Shown piece after piece: positions 8,403 to 17,339 of a stretch of DNA of 64,000 nucleotides (positions are counted from its first letter, which is position 1; every line of letters starts with the position of its first letter). Where the stretch lies: NCBI RefSeq assembly GCF_024721315.2, contig NZ_JANFAK020000002.1, positions 62,001-126,000 on the forward strand, read 5' to 3'. Source of the DNA: Streptomyces sp. Isolate_45 (GTDB taxonomy: Bacteria > Actinomycetota > Actinomycetes > Streptomycetales > Streptomycetaceae). The notes beneath the pieces were generated by a model. That model did no database searches and had not been told where the DNA came from. It saw only the letters and a program-made list of their open reading frames with translations. Made by a program: the position numbers and the translations under genes.

Positions 8403-9803
8403 GTGAAGCGGATCGGCGACTACACGGTCATTCGGCTGCTGGGCAGTGGCGGAATGGGCTCTGTCTTTTTGGCGCGCTCGCTGTCCGGAAAGCTCGTGGC
8501 CATCAAGGTCATCCGCCCCGATCACGCCGCCGACCCCCGCTTCCGGCAGCGTTTCCGTCAGGAGGTCGAGGCTGCCCGCAAGGTCGGAGGCTTCCATACG
8601 GCGGCGGTGGTCGACGCCGATCCGGACGCCCCGCAGCCGTGGATGGCCAGCGCGTACATCGAGGGACCGACGTTGCGGGCGGAGGTCGGCCGGCGCGGAG
8701 GGCTCTCCGAAGGGGAGCTGTGGCGGCTCGCCGCCGTGCTGGCCGAGGCACTCAGGGCGATCCATGGCCATGGTCTGGTGCACCGTGATCTGAAGCCCGA
8801 CAACATCGTGCTGGCCTCCGACGGCCCCCGTGTCCTGGACTTCGGGGTCGCCCGGGCTCTGGATGAGTCCCGGCTGACGACCGACGGCGTGGTGGTCGGC
8901 ACCGCGGGGTACCACTCGCCGGAGCAGGCTCTCGGACGGCCGGTCACGGGGGCGAGTGACGTGTTCGCTCTTGGTGCGGTCATCGTCGCGGCGTCCGGGG
9001 GCAGGGCGTTCGGCCACGGATCGCCCGCAGGACTGATGTACCGGGTGGTGCACGAGGCCCCGGACGTCTCCACGGTGCCGCCATCACTGCGGTCCCTGGT
9101 CCTCGCCTGCCTCCGCAAGGAGCCTTCCCGCCGCCCGACCCCGCTCGAACTGCTCGACCTGTGCTCGGCAGATGTGGGTGTCGCGCCGACGCACGACGAC
9201 ACGTTGATGAACGACGAGCCGCCCGGTCGCACCGTTCGGTCGCAGTCGAGGACCGCCCGGTCGCAGCCATCGACGGTGACGGCGAAGAACCCCTCACCTC
9301 CCCTTGCCGTGTACCTCGTTCGCAGGCGTGTCTGGTTCCTGCAGATCCTGCGCAACGTGCTCGGTGTGGCCGGACTCGTCACCGGAGCAGTGCTGAGCGG
9401 CACGGATGCCTTCCCCGCCGCGGTACCGGTGACGTCCGGGGTCGTTGCCGCCTTCCTGGCCGTACGGTTCCTGGGGCTGCTCGGCACCGCCAAGGACGGC
9501 CTCACCCTCAACAGCCGCGGTATCGCATTGGGCCCGCCGAACAACCTCGTGGTCATGCCCTGGCACGACATCAAGGCCCTTGAGCTGACACGGCACGCCG
9601 AGTGGACGGACCTGACCGTCCACCTCGACGTGGTGAGGCGGCTACCCACGGGTTCCCACCACCCGACCTGGGTCCGCAGTGGCCGTGACGGCGTCATGCG
9701 CATCCGTGCGCGCAGACTCACACCACTCGGCACCACCCCCCAACTGGCGGACGCTGTCCATGCGTTCGCGAGGTGGCGAGGGATCCGGGTGAGCGAAGGC
9801 TGA
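8403..9803 (+). CDS. Membrane Ser/Thr protein kinase with C-terminal PH-like region
   Basis: A 466-residue Hanks-type kinase. The kinase domain (about 7-255) has the glycine loop LLGSGGMGSVFLA (12-24), catalytic Lys35 in AIKV, HRDLKPDN (127-134), DFG (146-148) and a PEQAL substrate-lobe motif. An arginine/serine/threonine-rich linker (270-298), likely a phosphorylation target, leads to two membrane spans (about 310-332 and 340-362) and a roughly 100-residue cytoplasmic tail that looks like a bacterial PH-type domain (LTLNSRGIALGPPNNLVVMPW). There is no extracellular sensor, so it may sense a partner or membrane state. The GTG at 8403 begins exactly at the domain. The kinase lobe closely resembles the one at 22694-24289, so the two are paralogs. 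Confidence 0.85.
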   Translation: MKRIGDYTVIRLLGSGGMGSVFLARSLSGKLVAIKVIRPDHAADPRFRQRFRQEVEAARKVGGFHTAAVVDADPDAPQPWMASAYIEGPTLRAEVGRRGGLSEGELWRLAAVLAEALRAIHGHGLVHRDLKPDNIVLASDGPRVLDFGVARALDESRLTTDGVVVGTAGYHSPEQALGRPVTGASDVFALGAVIVAASGGRAFGHGSPAGLMYRVVHEAPDVSTVPPSLRSLVLACLRKEPSRRPTPLELLDLCSADVGVAPTHDDTLMNDEPPGRTVRSQSRTARSQPSTVTAKNPSPPLAVYLVRRRVWFLQILRNVLGVAGLVTGAVLSGTDAFPAAVPVTSGVVAAFLAVRFLGLLGTAKDGLTLNSRGIALGPPNNLVVMPWHDIKALELTRHAEWTDLTVHLDVVRRLPTGSHHPTWVRSGRDGVMRIRARRLTPLGTTPQLADAVHAFARWRGIRVSEG

Positions 9804-9825
9804 AACGGCGGATCCGAGTCGCCTC

Positions 9826-10302
9826 TCAGGACGGCCAGTTGACCTGTGCGTCCTCGACCCGAAGCACATCCGGAACCTCGGCTTCGTAGAACCTGAGGAA
9901 TCCGACCCCGACCACGCCATCCCCGAGCAGGTGCGTTGCGCCAGCCCTTGCGGCCAGCCAGCAGAGCAGCTCGCCGACCTTCTCGAACTCGTCCGGGTGT
10001 ATCTCCTGTCGGGACGTCAGCGACCAGCCCTTCCGCGGCGGGTCCGCGCGCCCGGCCAGTGTCGAGCCGAGCACACCACCCACCCGTGATGCCGCGCCCA
10101 GACCGCCCAGCAGCGGGTAGGGATCGTCCTCGATCACCGGGACCCCCGAGTCGTCAACCACCACGACCGGGAACTCGGTGACGATGGACAGGCGCTCCGG
10201 CCGGGGCCCGATCCCCAGATGCCAGCTCAGCTCGACGAGCTCCATCTCGGAGATCTCGTCCCGCAGGTCGACGGCAATCATCAGCTCATGGATATCACTC
10301 AC
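9826..10302 (-). CDS. Hypothetical soluble protein
   Basis: A 158-residue acidic protein without signal peptide, membrane span or known motif. It opens with SDIHELMIAVDLRDE, which resembles the start of a group of Streptomyces hypothetical proteins, followed by a WHLGIGP turn and a VIEDDPYPLLGG segment. The pattern of alternating charged helices and short strands suggests a compact alpha/beta fold. The frame is open much further, but the GTG at 10300-10302 was chosen because the upstream residues are low in conserved character. It converges with the kinase gene at 8403-9803 with only a 22-bp gap, and diverges from the second kinase gene. Confidence 0.6.
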   Translation of the reverse strand: MSDIHELMIAVDLRDEISEMELVELSWHLGIGPRPERLSIVTEFPVVVVDDSGVPVIEDDPYPLLGGLGAASRVGGVLGSTLAGRADPPRKGWSLTSRQEIHPDEFEKVGELLCWLAARAGATHLLGDGVVGVGFLRFYEAEVPDVLRVEDAQVNWPS

Positions 10303-10727
10303 CCGGCGAACCCTAGGGCCGACCACCGACAACGCGAGCGGGGCTGACAGCACGTCCGGCTCCGAGGTGTGAACGTGCGGACCGGTGGCAGCGGGTGGGC
10401 GTGAGCGACGGCGCACCGGCGTGCCGTGGCGGAGGCTGACGTCCCCTCCGGACAGGCGGGCCCACTCGACGGCGCCGCACGGGCGCCCCACGAGCAGTAC
10501 TTGCCCTGAGTCGGCGACGGAACGGGCTCGGGCTTCGACACGGGTCCGCTCGGCCCCTTCCGCGTCACGGTCGGCCCTGCGGGTGGGGGCTGTGGGGGAG
10601 CGGAGGTGCAGCCGCCGTGCGCCGCGGGGTGGGCGCCGGCCGCGTGCTCCGCCCGTGGATCGTGCATCTACGCTTGTGCCCCGTCAGAGAGTCGAGACGG
10701 ACGACCGGTCGTGGAACGGAGCATGGG
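10303..10727. other. Divergent intergenic region, 425 bp
   Basis: It lies between the hypothetical gene (minus) and the kinase gene starting at 10728. Overlapping open frames exist on both strands, but none has a start signal or a recognisable product. A CGGAG ribosome binding site is seen at 10717-10721. Nothing else was found. Confidence 0.5.
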
Positions 10728-12413
10728 GTGCCAGTGCGCCAAACGGGGGAAGCGAACGACGGGGACCTGATCGGAAAGGTGCTCGGGGGGCGCTACCGCG
10801 TGATCTCCGTGATCGGCCGCGGCGGCATGGGCGTGGTCGCGCGGGCGGTCGACGAGCTCCTCGCCCGTGAGGTCGCCGTCAAGGTCCTGCGGGCCTACAC
10901 CGACTCCAGTGACGCCGAACTGGCCGATCTGCGCACCCGGATGGAGCGTGAGGCGCAGGCCGCCGCACGCATCCGCCACGGCGGCGTCGTCACCGTGCAC
11001 GACGTGACGCACGAGCAGGGTCTGCCCGTCATCGTCATGGAACTCGTCGACGGACCCTCACTCGACGAGGTGGTGACGCAGCGCGGCGCGCTCGACCCGT
11101 ACGAGGCCGCGGCGATCGGCGCCAAGCTGATGGACGCGCTCGACGCCGCACACCGCGCGGGCGTCCTGCACCGTGACGTGAAGCCGGGCAACGTGCTGCT
11201 GGAGCGCGACGGCCGGGTCGTGCTCACGGACTTCGGCATCGCCACGATCGATGCCTCCGGCGACGAGGCCATGGCGAAGTTGACCCGCAGCGGTGAGCTG
11301 GTCGGCTCGCTCGACTACATGCCGCCGGAGCGAGCGCAGGGTAGGGAGCCCGGACCCGCCTCCGACATATGGTCGCTCGGGATGACCCTGTACGCGGCGG
11401 TCGAGGGCGTCTCGCCGTTCCGCCGCACCTCGGTATGGTCCACGTTGGCCGCGATCGTCGGCGAGCCGCTGCCCGAGCCCCGGCGCGCGGGGCCTCTGGC
11501 CCCGGTGCTGCGCGCACTGATGGCGAAGGAGCCGGAGCGCCGGCCCACCGCCGACCAGGCCCGCGCGATGCTGGAGAAGGTGGCGGCCGGCATCGGCGCG
11601 GTCCCCGAAGCGGCGGCCGCCACGGCCCCGCCCACCCCTGCCGCGCAGCCCGTGACCCCGCCCGGCTTCGGCCCCCCGCCCCCGGGCGGCTTCGACGCCG
11701 GCGCCGTATCGTTTCCGCAGCCGTACGCCCCCACCCCGCAGCCCGGATTCCCGCCGCACGGTCCTGTGCAGGGCCCCCAGCCCGGTCAGCCCTTCACTGT
11801 CAATCAGTCCGGCTCGACGGCCGCGGGCCGGACTCGGCGCCGCAGCCGGGTCGCGATCGTCGTAGGGGTCGGCGCCGTCCTCGCCGCGGGCGGCGTCACC
11901 TACGCCGTGACCTCGGGCGGCGACGGCAACCGGGCGGTGGCGGTGGCTCCGGCTCCGGCACCCGACGTCTCCCCGACCGCCGTCGGGCAGCCGGGGGTAC
12001 AGCCGGGGGCTCAGACGCCGGCACCGTCTCCCTCCGGTTCCAAGGTCACGGCGAAGCCGTCCGTCAGCGCCTCGAAGAAGGCCGGCACGTCGTCCCCCTC
12101 CCCGAAGACCTCCTCCCCCGGCCCGGCCAAACCGAGCCCCGTACCGACGGGCTGTGCCGGCTGGAGCCACCGGGATCCGGCGCCGGGCACGTACGGCTAC
12201 ATCTCCGGTAGTCACCACCTGCTGGCGGCCCCGTACCAGCAGTGCCCGCAGGGCAGTCTGGTCAAGGACGGCACCAAGCTCTGGTACCAGTGCTACATCG
12301 TCAACTCCTACGGCAACCAGTGGACGTTCGTACGCGTGGACGGCACGAACGCCACCGGGTGGCTGTACAACCGCGACCTCAAGGGCCAGAAGGGCTCGTC
12401 CCCGGCCTGCTGA
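10728..12413 (+). CDS. Membrane Ser/Thr protein kinase with extracellular SH3-like domain
   Basis: A 561-residue receptor-like Hanks kinase. The kinase domain (about 20-285) shows GRGGMGVV (30-37), Lys52 in AVKVL, HRDVKPGNV (148-156) and DFG (168-170). A Pro-rich juxtamembrane region (300-370) precedes a single membrane span (about 375-397). Outside is a Pro/Ser/Thr-rich stalk (400-473) and a compact domain of about 85 residues with three or four cysteines (CAGW, QQCP, WYQCY, C-terminal PAC) that resembles bacterial SH3 or SH3-like cell-wall-binding modules. It is likely a sensor of extracellular or envelope signals. Start choice between GTG 10728 and GTG 10734 is open; 10728 has the better spacing. 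No phosphatase gene is adjacent. Confidence 0.85.
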   Translation: MPVRQTGEANDGDLIGKVLGGRYRVISVIGRGGMGVVARAVDELLAREVAVKVLRAYTDSSDAELADLRTRMEREAQAAARIRHGGVVTVHDVTHEQGLPVIVMELVDGPSLDEVVTQRGALDPYEAAAIGAKLMDALDAAHRAGVLHRDVKPGNVLLERDGRVVLTDFGIATIDASGDEAMAKLTRSGELVGSLDYMPPERAQGREPGPASDIWSLGMTLYAAVEGVSPFRRTSVWSTLAAIVGEPLPEPRRAGPLAPVLRALMAKEPERRPTADQARAMLEKVAAGIGAVPEAAAATAPPTPAAQPVTPPGFGPPPPGGFDAGAVSFPQPYAPTPQPGFPPHGPVQGPQPGQPFTVNQSGSTAAGRTRRRSRVAIVVGVGAVLAAGGVTYAVTSGGDGNRAVAVAPAPAPDVSPTAVGQPGVQPGAQTPAPSPSGSKVTAKPSVSASKKAGTSSPSPKTSSPGPAKPSPVPTGCAGWSHRDPAPGTYGYISGSHHLLAAPYQQCPQGSLVKDGTKLWYQCYIVNSYGNQWTFVRVDGTNATGWLYNRDLKGQKGSSPAC

Positions 12414-12478
12414 GGCCGCACGGGGTCGGCCGTCGAAGTTCGACCGCGACCCCACGAGCACAGCCACGGATTCCGCAG

Positions 12479-12515
12479 GCCTCCTCGCCGCCGTGCGGGA
12501 CGGGGGCGAGGAGGC
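12479..12515. terminator. Hairpin between convergent genes
   Basis: GCCTCCTCGCC (12479-12489) and its exact complement GGCGAGGAGGC (12505-12515) form an 11-bp stem with a 15-nt loop. It sits between the stop of the kinase gene at 12413 and the stop of the secreted-protein gene at 12559, where a bidirectional terminator is expected. Confidence 0.7.
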
Positions 12516-12558
12516 GACCGGCTACCTCCGACGTTTCATGGTCGCGGGATCGGTCGGC

Positions 12559-12921
12559 TCAGCCGTCGACGTGAATGTGCCGGAGCGGGTAGAAGTCGCC
12601 CGTCAGGGACTGGTTCTTGTCGAAGTGCTGCACCTTCACGTCACCGGGGGTGGGCTCGTAGCTGAACCAGCCCGAGTGGTTGCCGGTGGCCACCCAGTTG
12701 GCCTCGGTGTTGAACGCGTACCCGACCTTGAGGTCACCCACGCCCACGAAACAGCGGCTGAATCCCATGAACTTGGTGAACTTCAGCTGACCGGTTGCGG
12801 AGGTGCACTTGACCTCGGTGAGTGCGGCCTGAGGGCTCGCGGTGGCCGGAGCGGCGAACGTCAGGGCAGCGGCGGCGAGAGCGGCGGCTGTCGCGGCTTT
12901 GGCCGCGGATGATATGCGCAT
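12559..12921 (-). CDS. Small secreted protein, possibly beta/gamma-crystallin-like
   Basis: A 120-residue exported protein. MRISSAAKAAT and an alanine-rich core ending in APATA form a Sec signal peptide with cleavage near residue 29. The mature roughly 90 residues have two cysteines (VKCTS, SRCFVGVG) and aromatic and glycine positions (TGNHSGWFSYEP) compatible with the single-domain beta/gamma-crystallin or Streptomyces killer-toxin-like fold. That link is tentative. Start ATG 12919-12921 was preferred over the longer frame at 12960. It is convergent with the kinase gene, with a hairpin between. Confidence 0.65.
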   Translation of the reverse strand: MRISSAAKAATAAALAAAALTFAAPATASPQAALTEVKCTSATGQLKFTKFMGFSRCFVGVGDLKVGYAFNTEANWVATGNHSGWFSYEPTPGDVKVQHFDKNQSLTGDFYPLRHIHVDG

Positions 12922-13112
12922 GTGAAAGCCCTTGCGGTTAAGGGGAATTGGACGCTTCATGTTGTGTCGGGCCCGCCCGGTGGCGGCGCCCCTTGACCGC
13001 TAGGTGCCGGCCTTCGAGGCCGAATGGCATTTATGTGACAAAACGCGCATGCGTGGAGGCCGGCACCGGAGGCATCGACTTTCCGGCCGGCCGGCCGCGC
13101 GTAGACGCACCC

Positions 13113-13802
13113 GTGGCGATCGTGACCGCGGCGGGTTCGGGCATCGGCCGCGGCATGGCGGGCGAGCTCGCGAAGGCGGGCTACCGGCTCGCCCTGTTGG
13201 ACATCGACGAGTCGATCCACGCCTTCGCCGACGAACTCGGCGCGACCGCGGTCGTCGGCTCCCTCACCGAGCCCACCGACCTGAAGCGCCTGGTGGACAC
13301 CGCGCTGGACCGCTACGGCCGGCTCGATGCGGTCGTCAACGGCGCGGGTCACGCGAAGAACGACGAGCTCCTCAAGGTCACCGACCAGGAATGGCACGAC
13401 GGCCTCGACATGCTCCTGCTCAGCGTCGTGCGCATGGCACGCCTGGTCACCCCGCACTTCGAGCGGGCCGGCAAGGGCGCGTTCGTGAACCTGTCCTCGT
13501 ACACGGCGTTCGTGCCGATGGGCATGATCCCCGTGAACTCCGCGATGCGCACCGCCCTGACCAGCTTCACCAAGCTCTACGCCGACCAGTACGCCGTCAA
13601 GGGAATCCGGATGAACTCCCTGATGCCCGGCTACGTCAACAGCCGGCCCGAGGACCCAGCCTTCCTCGCGAAGATCCCCGCAGGCCGCTACGCCACCACC
13701 GAGGAGATCGGCAAGCTCGCCCGCTTCCTCGTCTCCGACGACGCCGCCTACATCAACGGCGAGTCCATCCGTATCGACGGCGGTGCCGCCCGCTCCTTGT
13801 GA
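13113..13802 (+). CDS. Atypical short-chain dehydrogenase/reductase lacking the Tyr-Lys pair
   Basis: A Rossmann-fold SDR of about 229 residues. The nucleotide loop TAAGSGIG (5-12), the NGAG motif (76-79), the SSY active-site serine region (128-130) and the C-terminal INGESIRIDGG are all present. Where the catalytic YxxxK should be, thirteen residues after the serine, the sequence is NSAMR (Asn142, Arg146). Both catalytic residues are therefore replaced, while the surrounding fold is well kept (ALTSFTKLYADQYA). It may bind NAD(P) but not work as a standard oxidoreductase. The start is unclear: GTG 13113 lacks a ribosome binding site and clips the first strand; the frame is open to GTG 13035. 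Confidence 0.75.
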   Translation: MAIVTAAGSGIGRGMAGELAKAGYRLALLDIDESIHAFADELGATAVVGSLTEPTDLKRLVDTALDRYGRLDAVVNGAGHAKNDELLKVTDQEWHDGLDMLLLSVVRMARLVTPHFERAGKGAFVNLSSYTAFVPMGMIPVNSAMRTALTSFTKLYADQYAVKGIRMNSLMPGYVNSRPEDPAFLAKIPAGRYATTEEIGKLARFLVSDDAAYINGESIRIDGGAARSL

Positions 13803-13981
13803 CCGCCCCCCACGCAAGGCCGTGCGGGCCACGCCGCGGGTTGCTGCCGGGTCGCGCAGTGGATGGTGCCGCCGCCACTGCGCTACGCCGTCGCTGGTAG
13901 TGGATGACCGCCGGCGTCCGCGGTCCGGCTACCCGCTCATCACGCCGCCGTTACCGGCTTCAACCTGCCGCGGCATGGAAG

Positions 13982-14008
13982 CCGGCGCCGGGCGGGGCCC
14001 GGCGCCGG
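13982..14008. terminator. Strong GC hairpin between convergent genes
   Basis: CCGGCGCCGGGC (13982-13993) pairs perfectly with GCCCGGCGCCGG (13997-14008) over 12 bp with a 3-nt loop. It lies just after the SDR gene (stop 13802) and 31 bp from the stop of the minus-strand secreted protein gene (14039), so it probably ends transcription from both sides, mainly from the minus strand. Confidence 0.75.
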
Positions 14009-14038
14009 AGGAGTCACGATGGCCGGTGACCGCGGTGG

Positions 14039-14638
14039 CTATACGGGGGTGTCGGGCAGGGTGGTGAAGCCGGGGGCGCAGGCGGCGCCGAGGTTCGACG
14101 GGGTGAAGGGGACGTTGCTGTTGGTGGTGCACGTGGCCTGGTGGAGGGTGCCGTCGTCGGCGAGGAGCGTGATGAACAGGTGCCCGGGATTCTCTTCCGT
14201 GACCGCGACGGTGGTGTCGTACACGCAGCGGGGGGCGCCCGGGACGAGTGCGAGGTTGATCCAGACGCCGGGGTTGCGGCTGTCGTTCAGGAACGAGTGC
14301 CCCTTGTTGTCCGTGGCCGAGCGGAACACCGTCTCGAAGAGGCCGGAGCCGGCGTAGTCCACCACCGCGGAGCTGACGTCACGGGAGGTCTGGCAGCCGC
14401 CGACGGCGCCCTGTTCGGCCGCGCTCTCGTCCGCGGCCGGAGCGGGCAGTGCCGGAGCCGGCTTGGGTGCCTGCTTGACCGGCTGCTTCTTGGCGGGCTG
14501 CTTCTTCGCGGCCTGCTTGGCCGGAGCCTTGGGGTCCGGGCCCTGGTGCGCCGACGCGGTCGGCGCGAGGAGTGTCCCGGCGAGTACCACGCCGGAAACG
14601 GCCGCTACGCCTCGTGCTGCCCAGGCAAGTGTTCGCAT
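14039..14638 (-). CDS. Secreted protein with Lys/Pro/Ala-rich linker
   Basis: A 199-residue exported protein. After a signal peptide (MRTLAWAARGVAAVSG and hydrophobic core, cleavage near ASAHQ) comes a repetitive linker of about 40 residues made of KK-QPA and KAPA-type units, then a folded domain of about 125 residues with paired cysteines (GGCQTS, PRCVYD, QATCTT, AACAPG). The cysteine pattern and beta-rich composition suggest a disulfide-stabilised extracellular domain; the Lys/Pro linker could contact the cell wall. No family is recognised. The start ATG at 14636-14638 gives a complete signal peptide. It converges with the SDR gene. Confidence 0.65.
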   Translation of the reverse strand: MRTLAWAARGVAAVSGVVLAGTLLAPTASAHQGPDPKAPAKQAAKKQPAKKQPVKQAPKPAPALPAPAADESAAEQGAVGGCQTSRDVSSAVVDYAGSGLFETVFRSATDNKGHSFLNDSRNPGVWINLALVPGAPRCVYDTTVAVTEENPGHLFITLLADDGTLHQATCTTNSNVPFTPSNLGAACAPGFTTLPDTPV

Positions 14639-15233
14639 GTGTGCTCCGTCGTCGCTGGAGGCCGGCCCCGCGGGGCCGGATTGCCGTTGTGCGGGGATGA
14701 CAGGACAGCTCCCGGGCCTGCCGCGATCGCGTGCGGAGCCAGGTCCGGGAGTTGGTGAGCAGATGGGTTCTGCCACTGTTTCGTAACCGCGAACGAACAT
14801 CGCACGAACGTGCCGAGGAAAGTCGTCCACCGGTCCGTGAGGTCACCCGTGCGAGATAGCCGGCGGACCCCGAATGGCGGCCTCAGGCCCACGCCTGCCG
14901 CCGGGCGTCGGACCAGGTGTCCGGCCGGCAACGCGCCCGACCCATCGATGCCACCCCGGTTGCCGGCGCGGGCGACGACGCCGCGGCCGGCAGTGCGGCC
15001 GTGGGGGTCCGCACGGGGCCACCGCGGTGCACACCGTCCGGCGGATGTCGCCGCGGAGCCGATGCTGATCAACGGATCCTCACGTCACCGGTAGGTACGG
15101 GTATCGGCCCGTCTCCCGTTCCGGTTCGGCCCGTGGCGTCGATGGTCCGTTCGGATGCGTCGACATTTGCCGATCGGGTGATCTCGGCGCGGTCGCCGGT
15201 CCGGCGGGGGGCGGTGGGCTGAGCGTGGAGGTC
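14639..15233. other. Divergent intergenic region, 595 bp
   Basis: It separates the secreted-protein gene (minus) from the PepSY lipoprotein gene (plus). Long open frames on both strands are shadow frames of GC-rich DNA; none has a convincing start site or product. It must contain both promoters, but I could not place them with confidence. A GTGGAGGTC ribosome binding site directly precedes ATG 15234. Confidence 0.5.
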
Positions 15234-15917
15234 ATGACAACTCTATTGCGTCTCCGCGCGATGGCCGTGGGCGTCGCCGTCTCCTCCGCTCTGCTGGCCG
15301 GTTCCTGCGGGAACGCCAAGCAGCCCGTGACGGCCGCTCCCGCTGCCCCGTCCTCCCCGCAGGCCAGTGCCACGGCCGGTGGAGGGCTCACCGAGGACCA
15401 GCGCGAGCGGATGGCCTTGATTCCCCCGGCGAGGGTGCCGTGGGACAAGGCGGCGGTCACCGCGGTGGGCGAGGTGCCGAAGGGCAGGCTCGTCGAAATC
15501 GAGCTGGAGGCCTCTCGCGGTACACCCGCCGGCGCGGCGTCGGGCAGCCCGAGCCCGGCCGGCTCCGCCCCGCCGGCGGGGATGCCGGTGTGGGACGTCA
15601 CGGTCGTCGCCGAAGACGGAACCGCTCACGACGTCCAGGTGGACGCCGTCACCGGGAAGGTCACCCGCTCACGGGTCGAGCCCGGCCAGGACGAGGACGA
15701 CAAGAGCGAGGTCGACGAGCAGTTGAAGGCGGCCACCACCACCGCCCAGCAGGCGGTGAAGACCGCGACGGACCGCAAGCCGGGCACCGTGGCGGCCGTC
15801 GAACTCGACGACGACGTCTGGTCCGTCGACATCGTCACCCCGGACTGGAACAAGACCACCTACGACATCGACGCCGCCAAGGGAACCGTCGTCCGCGAAC
15901 ACGTCGACAGCGACTGA
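15234..15917 (+). CDS. PepSY-domain lipoprotein
   Basis: A 227-residue exported lipoprotein. The N-terminus ends in ALLAGSC, a lipobox with the acylated cysteine near residue 24, followed by a Ala/Pro/Ser-rich linker. Two PepSY-like modules follow: WDVTVVAEDGTAHDVQVDA-type strands with a VTGKVTRSR ending (about 120-145), and a second in the C-terminal third (AVELDDDVWSVDIVTP and DAAKGTVVREHV). PepSY domains are thought to inhibit peptidases or bind extracellular partners; no sensor kinase is next to it. ATG 15234 has a matching ribosome binding site; GTG 15225 is the alternative. It converges on the ABC operon. Confidence 0.75.
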   Translation: MTTLLRLRAMAVGVAVSSALLAGSCGNAKQPVTAAPAAPSSPQASATAGGGLTEDQRERMALIPPARVPWDKAAVTAVGEVPKGRLVEIELEASRGTPAGAASGSPSPAGSAPPAGMPVWDVTVVAEDGTAHDVQVDAVTGKVTRSRVEPGQDEDDKSEVDEQLKAATTTAQQAVKTATDRKPGTVAAVELDDDVWSVDIVTPDWNKTTYDIDAAKGTVVREHVDSD

Positions 15918-15964
15918 CACCCTGCCCGGCAGGGCACGACGCGCCCCGGGTTTCGGCGCGCGGG

Positions 15965-16015
15965 CCCCTTCGGGTGAAGGGGAGGGGAGTCCGGCCGGGG
16001 CCGAGGGCCCCGGCC
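15965..16015. terminator. Two adjacent hairpins between convergent units
   Basis: CCCCTTC/GAAGGGG with a GGGT loop (15965-15982) is followed by GGCCGGGGCC/GGCCCCGGCC with a GAG loop (15993-16015). They lie between the PepSY gene stop (15917) and the binding-protein gene stop (16068), the expected place for a bidirectional terminator. Confidence 0.75.
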
Positions 16016-16067
16016 CACGCGCCCGGCCCCGGCGGCGGGCCGCTCGGGCCGGGCGAGTCGGGGGTTC

Positions 16068-17339
16068 TCAGGGAGCGGGCGTGAACTTGGTCGCGGCGGG
16101 CGCCGCCGCGGCTTCCTTCACCACCTTCATGCCGCCCGGGACCCCCGCGTCGGGCTTCAGGATCACGCTCTGCCGGGTGGAGGGCGCCTTCGGGTCCGAG
16201 AAGTCGTGGGTGATGCCGAAGCCGTTGTCGTAGGACTTCAGGCTCAGCAGCGCCGCACGGATGCCCTCCCGGGTCAGGTCCTTGTCGGCGCAGGCCTTCT
16301 TCAGTACCTCGCCGAACAGGGCGCCGGCGGTGAAGCCGGCGACCACGCCGTTGTCGAGTCCGGAGTCCGGGTACTCCGCCTTGTACGCGGCGGCCAGTGC
16401 CGCCGGGGCCGCATCCGCGGAGCCGATCGGCAGGGCGGAGGAGGCGACGTAGTAGTCCTTCTGCAGGGCCGCACCGGCCGGAGTCGCCAACAACTGAGGT
16501 GCGAAAGCCGAGTTGTTGCCGACGATCGGCACGTTCCAGCCGCCCGCCGCGGCCACCCCGACGAGCGAGGCGGCCTGGCGGGGCCCGGCGCTGATCACCA
16601 CGGCCTTGACCCCGGCCTGCTTGAGCGCCGCGACCTGGGCCGTCATGTCGTTGTCGGTCGGCTTGATCTTCTGCTCGACGACGGTCAACCCGGCCTCCGC
16701 GGCCACGGCCTTGGCCCCGGTCAGCGCGTTCTCGCCGTAGTCGCCCTCGAAATACACGTGCCCGATCCTGTCGCCCGAGGCGATCCGCTTCTGGTCCAGG
16801 AGGAAGCCGACGGCGTTGATGGTCTCCACGTCGTACGTCGCGCCCACCGTACGGATGTACGGGCTGCCCAGCAGCGAGGCGGACCAGGCCTGCGGGATGA
16901 CCAAACCCTTGTCCCGGCCGTCGATCCGCTCCTTGACCGCGGAGACGAAGGGGGAGCCGATGAACTGGGGGAAGCCCAGCACCAGGGGCTCCAGTTCGGT
17001 GTAGGCGGCGAGGGCCTTCTGCGGGTCGTAGCCGTGGTCGCGGACCGTCAGCTCGACGGTGCGGCCGCAGATGCCGCCGGCGGCGTTCGTCTGCTTCGCC
17101 CACAACTGCTGGGCCTGGGTGACGCTCTTGCCGAGAGAGGCGTAAACCCCCGTCATGTCGGTGAGCGAGCCGAGCCGGATGGCCTTGTCGCTCACCCCGA
17201 CCCCGGCCTTGACCCCGCCCGCGGCCGGCTCGTCCCCGGCGGCGCCCGCGGCGGGCTTCGCCTTGCCGCTGCACCCGGCGGCGCCGGTCAGGACGAGCGC
17301 GGCCGCCAGGGCCGCGGCAGAGAGCCTTCTTCTGTTCAC
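16068..17339 (-). CDS. ABC transporter substrate-binding lipoprotein, LivK type
   Basis: A 423-residue extracellular binding protein of the periplasmic-binding type I family used by branched-chain amino acid, amide and urea importers. The signal peptide ends in the lipobox LTGAAGC (Cys23). The mature chain begins DKAIRLGSLTDMTGVYAS, has AQQLWAKQTNAAGGICGR near the ligand cleft and a THDFSDPKAPSTRQSV tail typical of the Peripla_BP_6 group. It is the last gene of a five-gene operon; its GTG start overlaps the permease stop by 4 bp. The presence of both permeases and both ATPases makes this a complete HAAT transporter. The substrate is not readable; amino acids or short amides are most likely. 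Confidence 0.85.
   Translation of the reverse strand: MNRRRLSAAALAAALVLTGAAGCSGKAKPAAGAAGDEPAAGGVKAGVGVSDKAIRLGSLTDMTGVYASLGKSVTQAQQLWAKQTNAAGGICGRTVELTVRDHGYDPQKALAAYTELEPLVLGFPQFIGSPFVSAVKERIDGRDKGLVIPQAWSASLLGSPYIRTVGATYDVETINAVGFLLDQKRIASGDRIGHVYFEGDYGENALTGAKAVAAEAGLTVVEQKIKPTDNDMTAQVAALKQAGVKAVVISAGPRQAASLVGVAAAGGWNVPIVGNNSAFAPQLLATPAGAALQKDYYVASSALPIGSADAAPAALAAAYKAEYPDSGLDNGVVAGFTAGALFGEVLKKACADKDLTREGIRAALLSLKSYDNGFGITHDFSDPKAPSTRQSVILKPDAGVPGGMKVVKEAAAAPAATKFTPAP

Noticed and set aside
14141-14758. Plus-strand frame opposite the secreted protein
   Set aside because: It is antisense to the signal-peptide-bearing gene and low in sequence complexity (Leu/Gly repeats reflecting the Lys/Pro linker).
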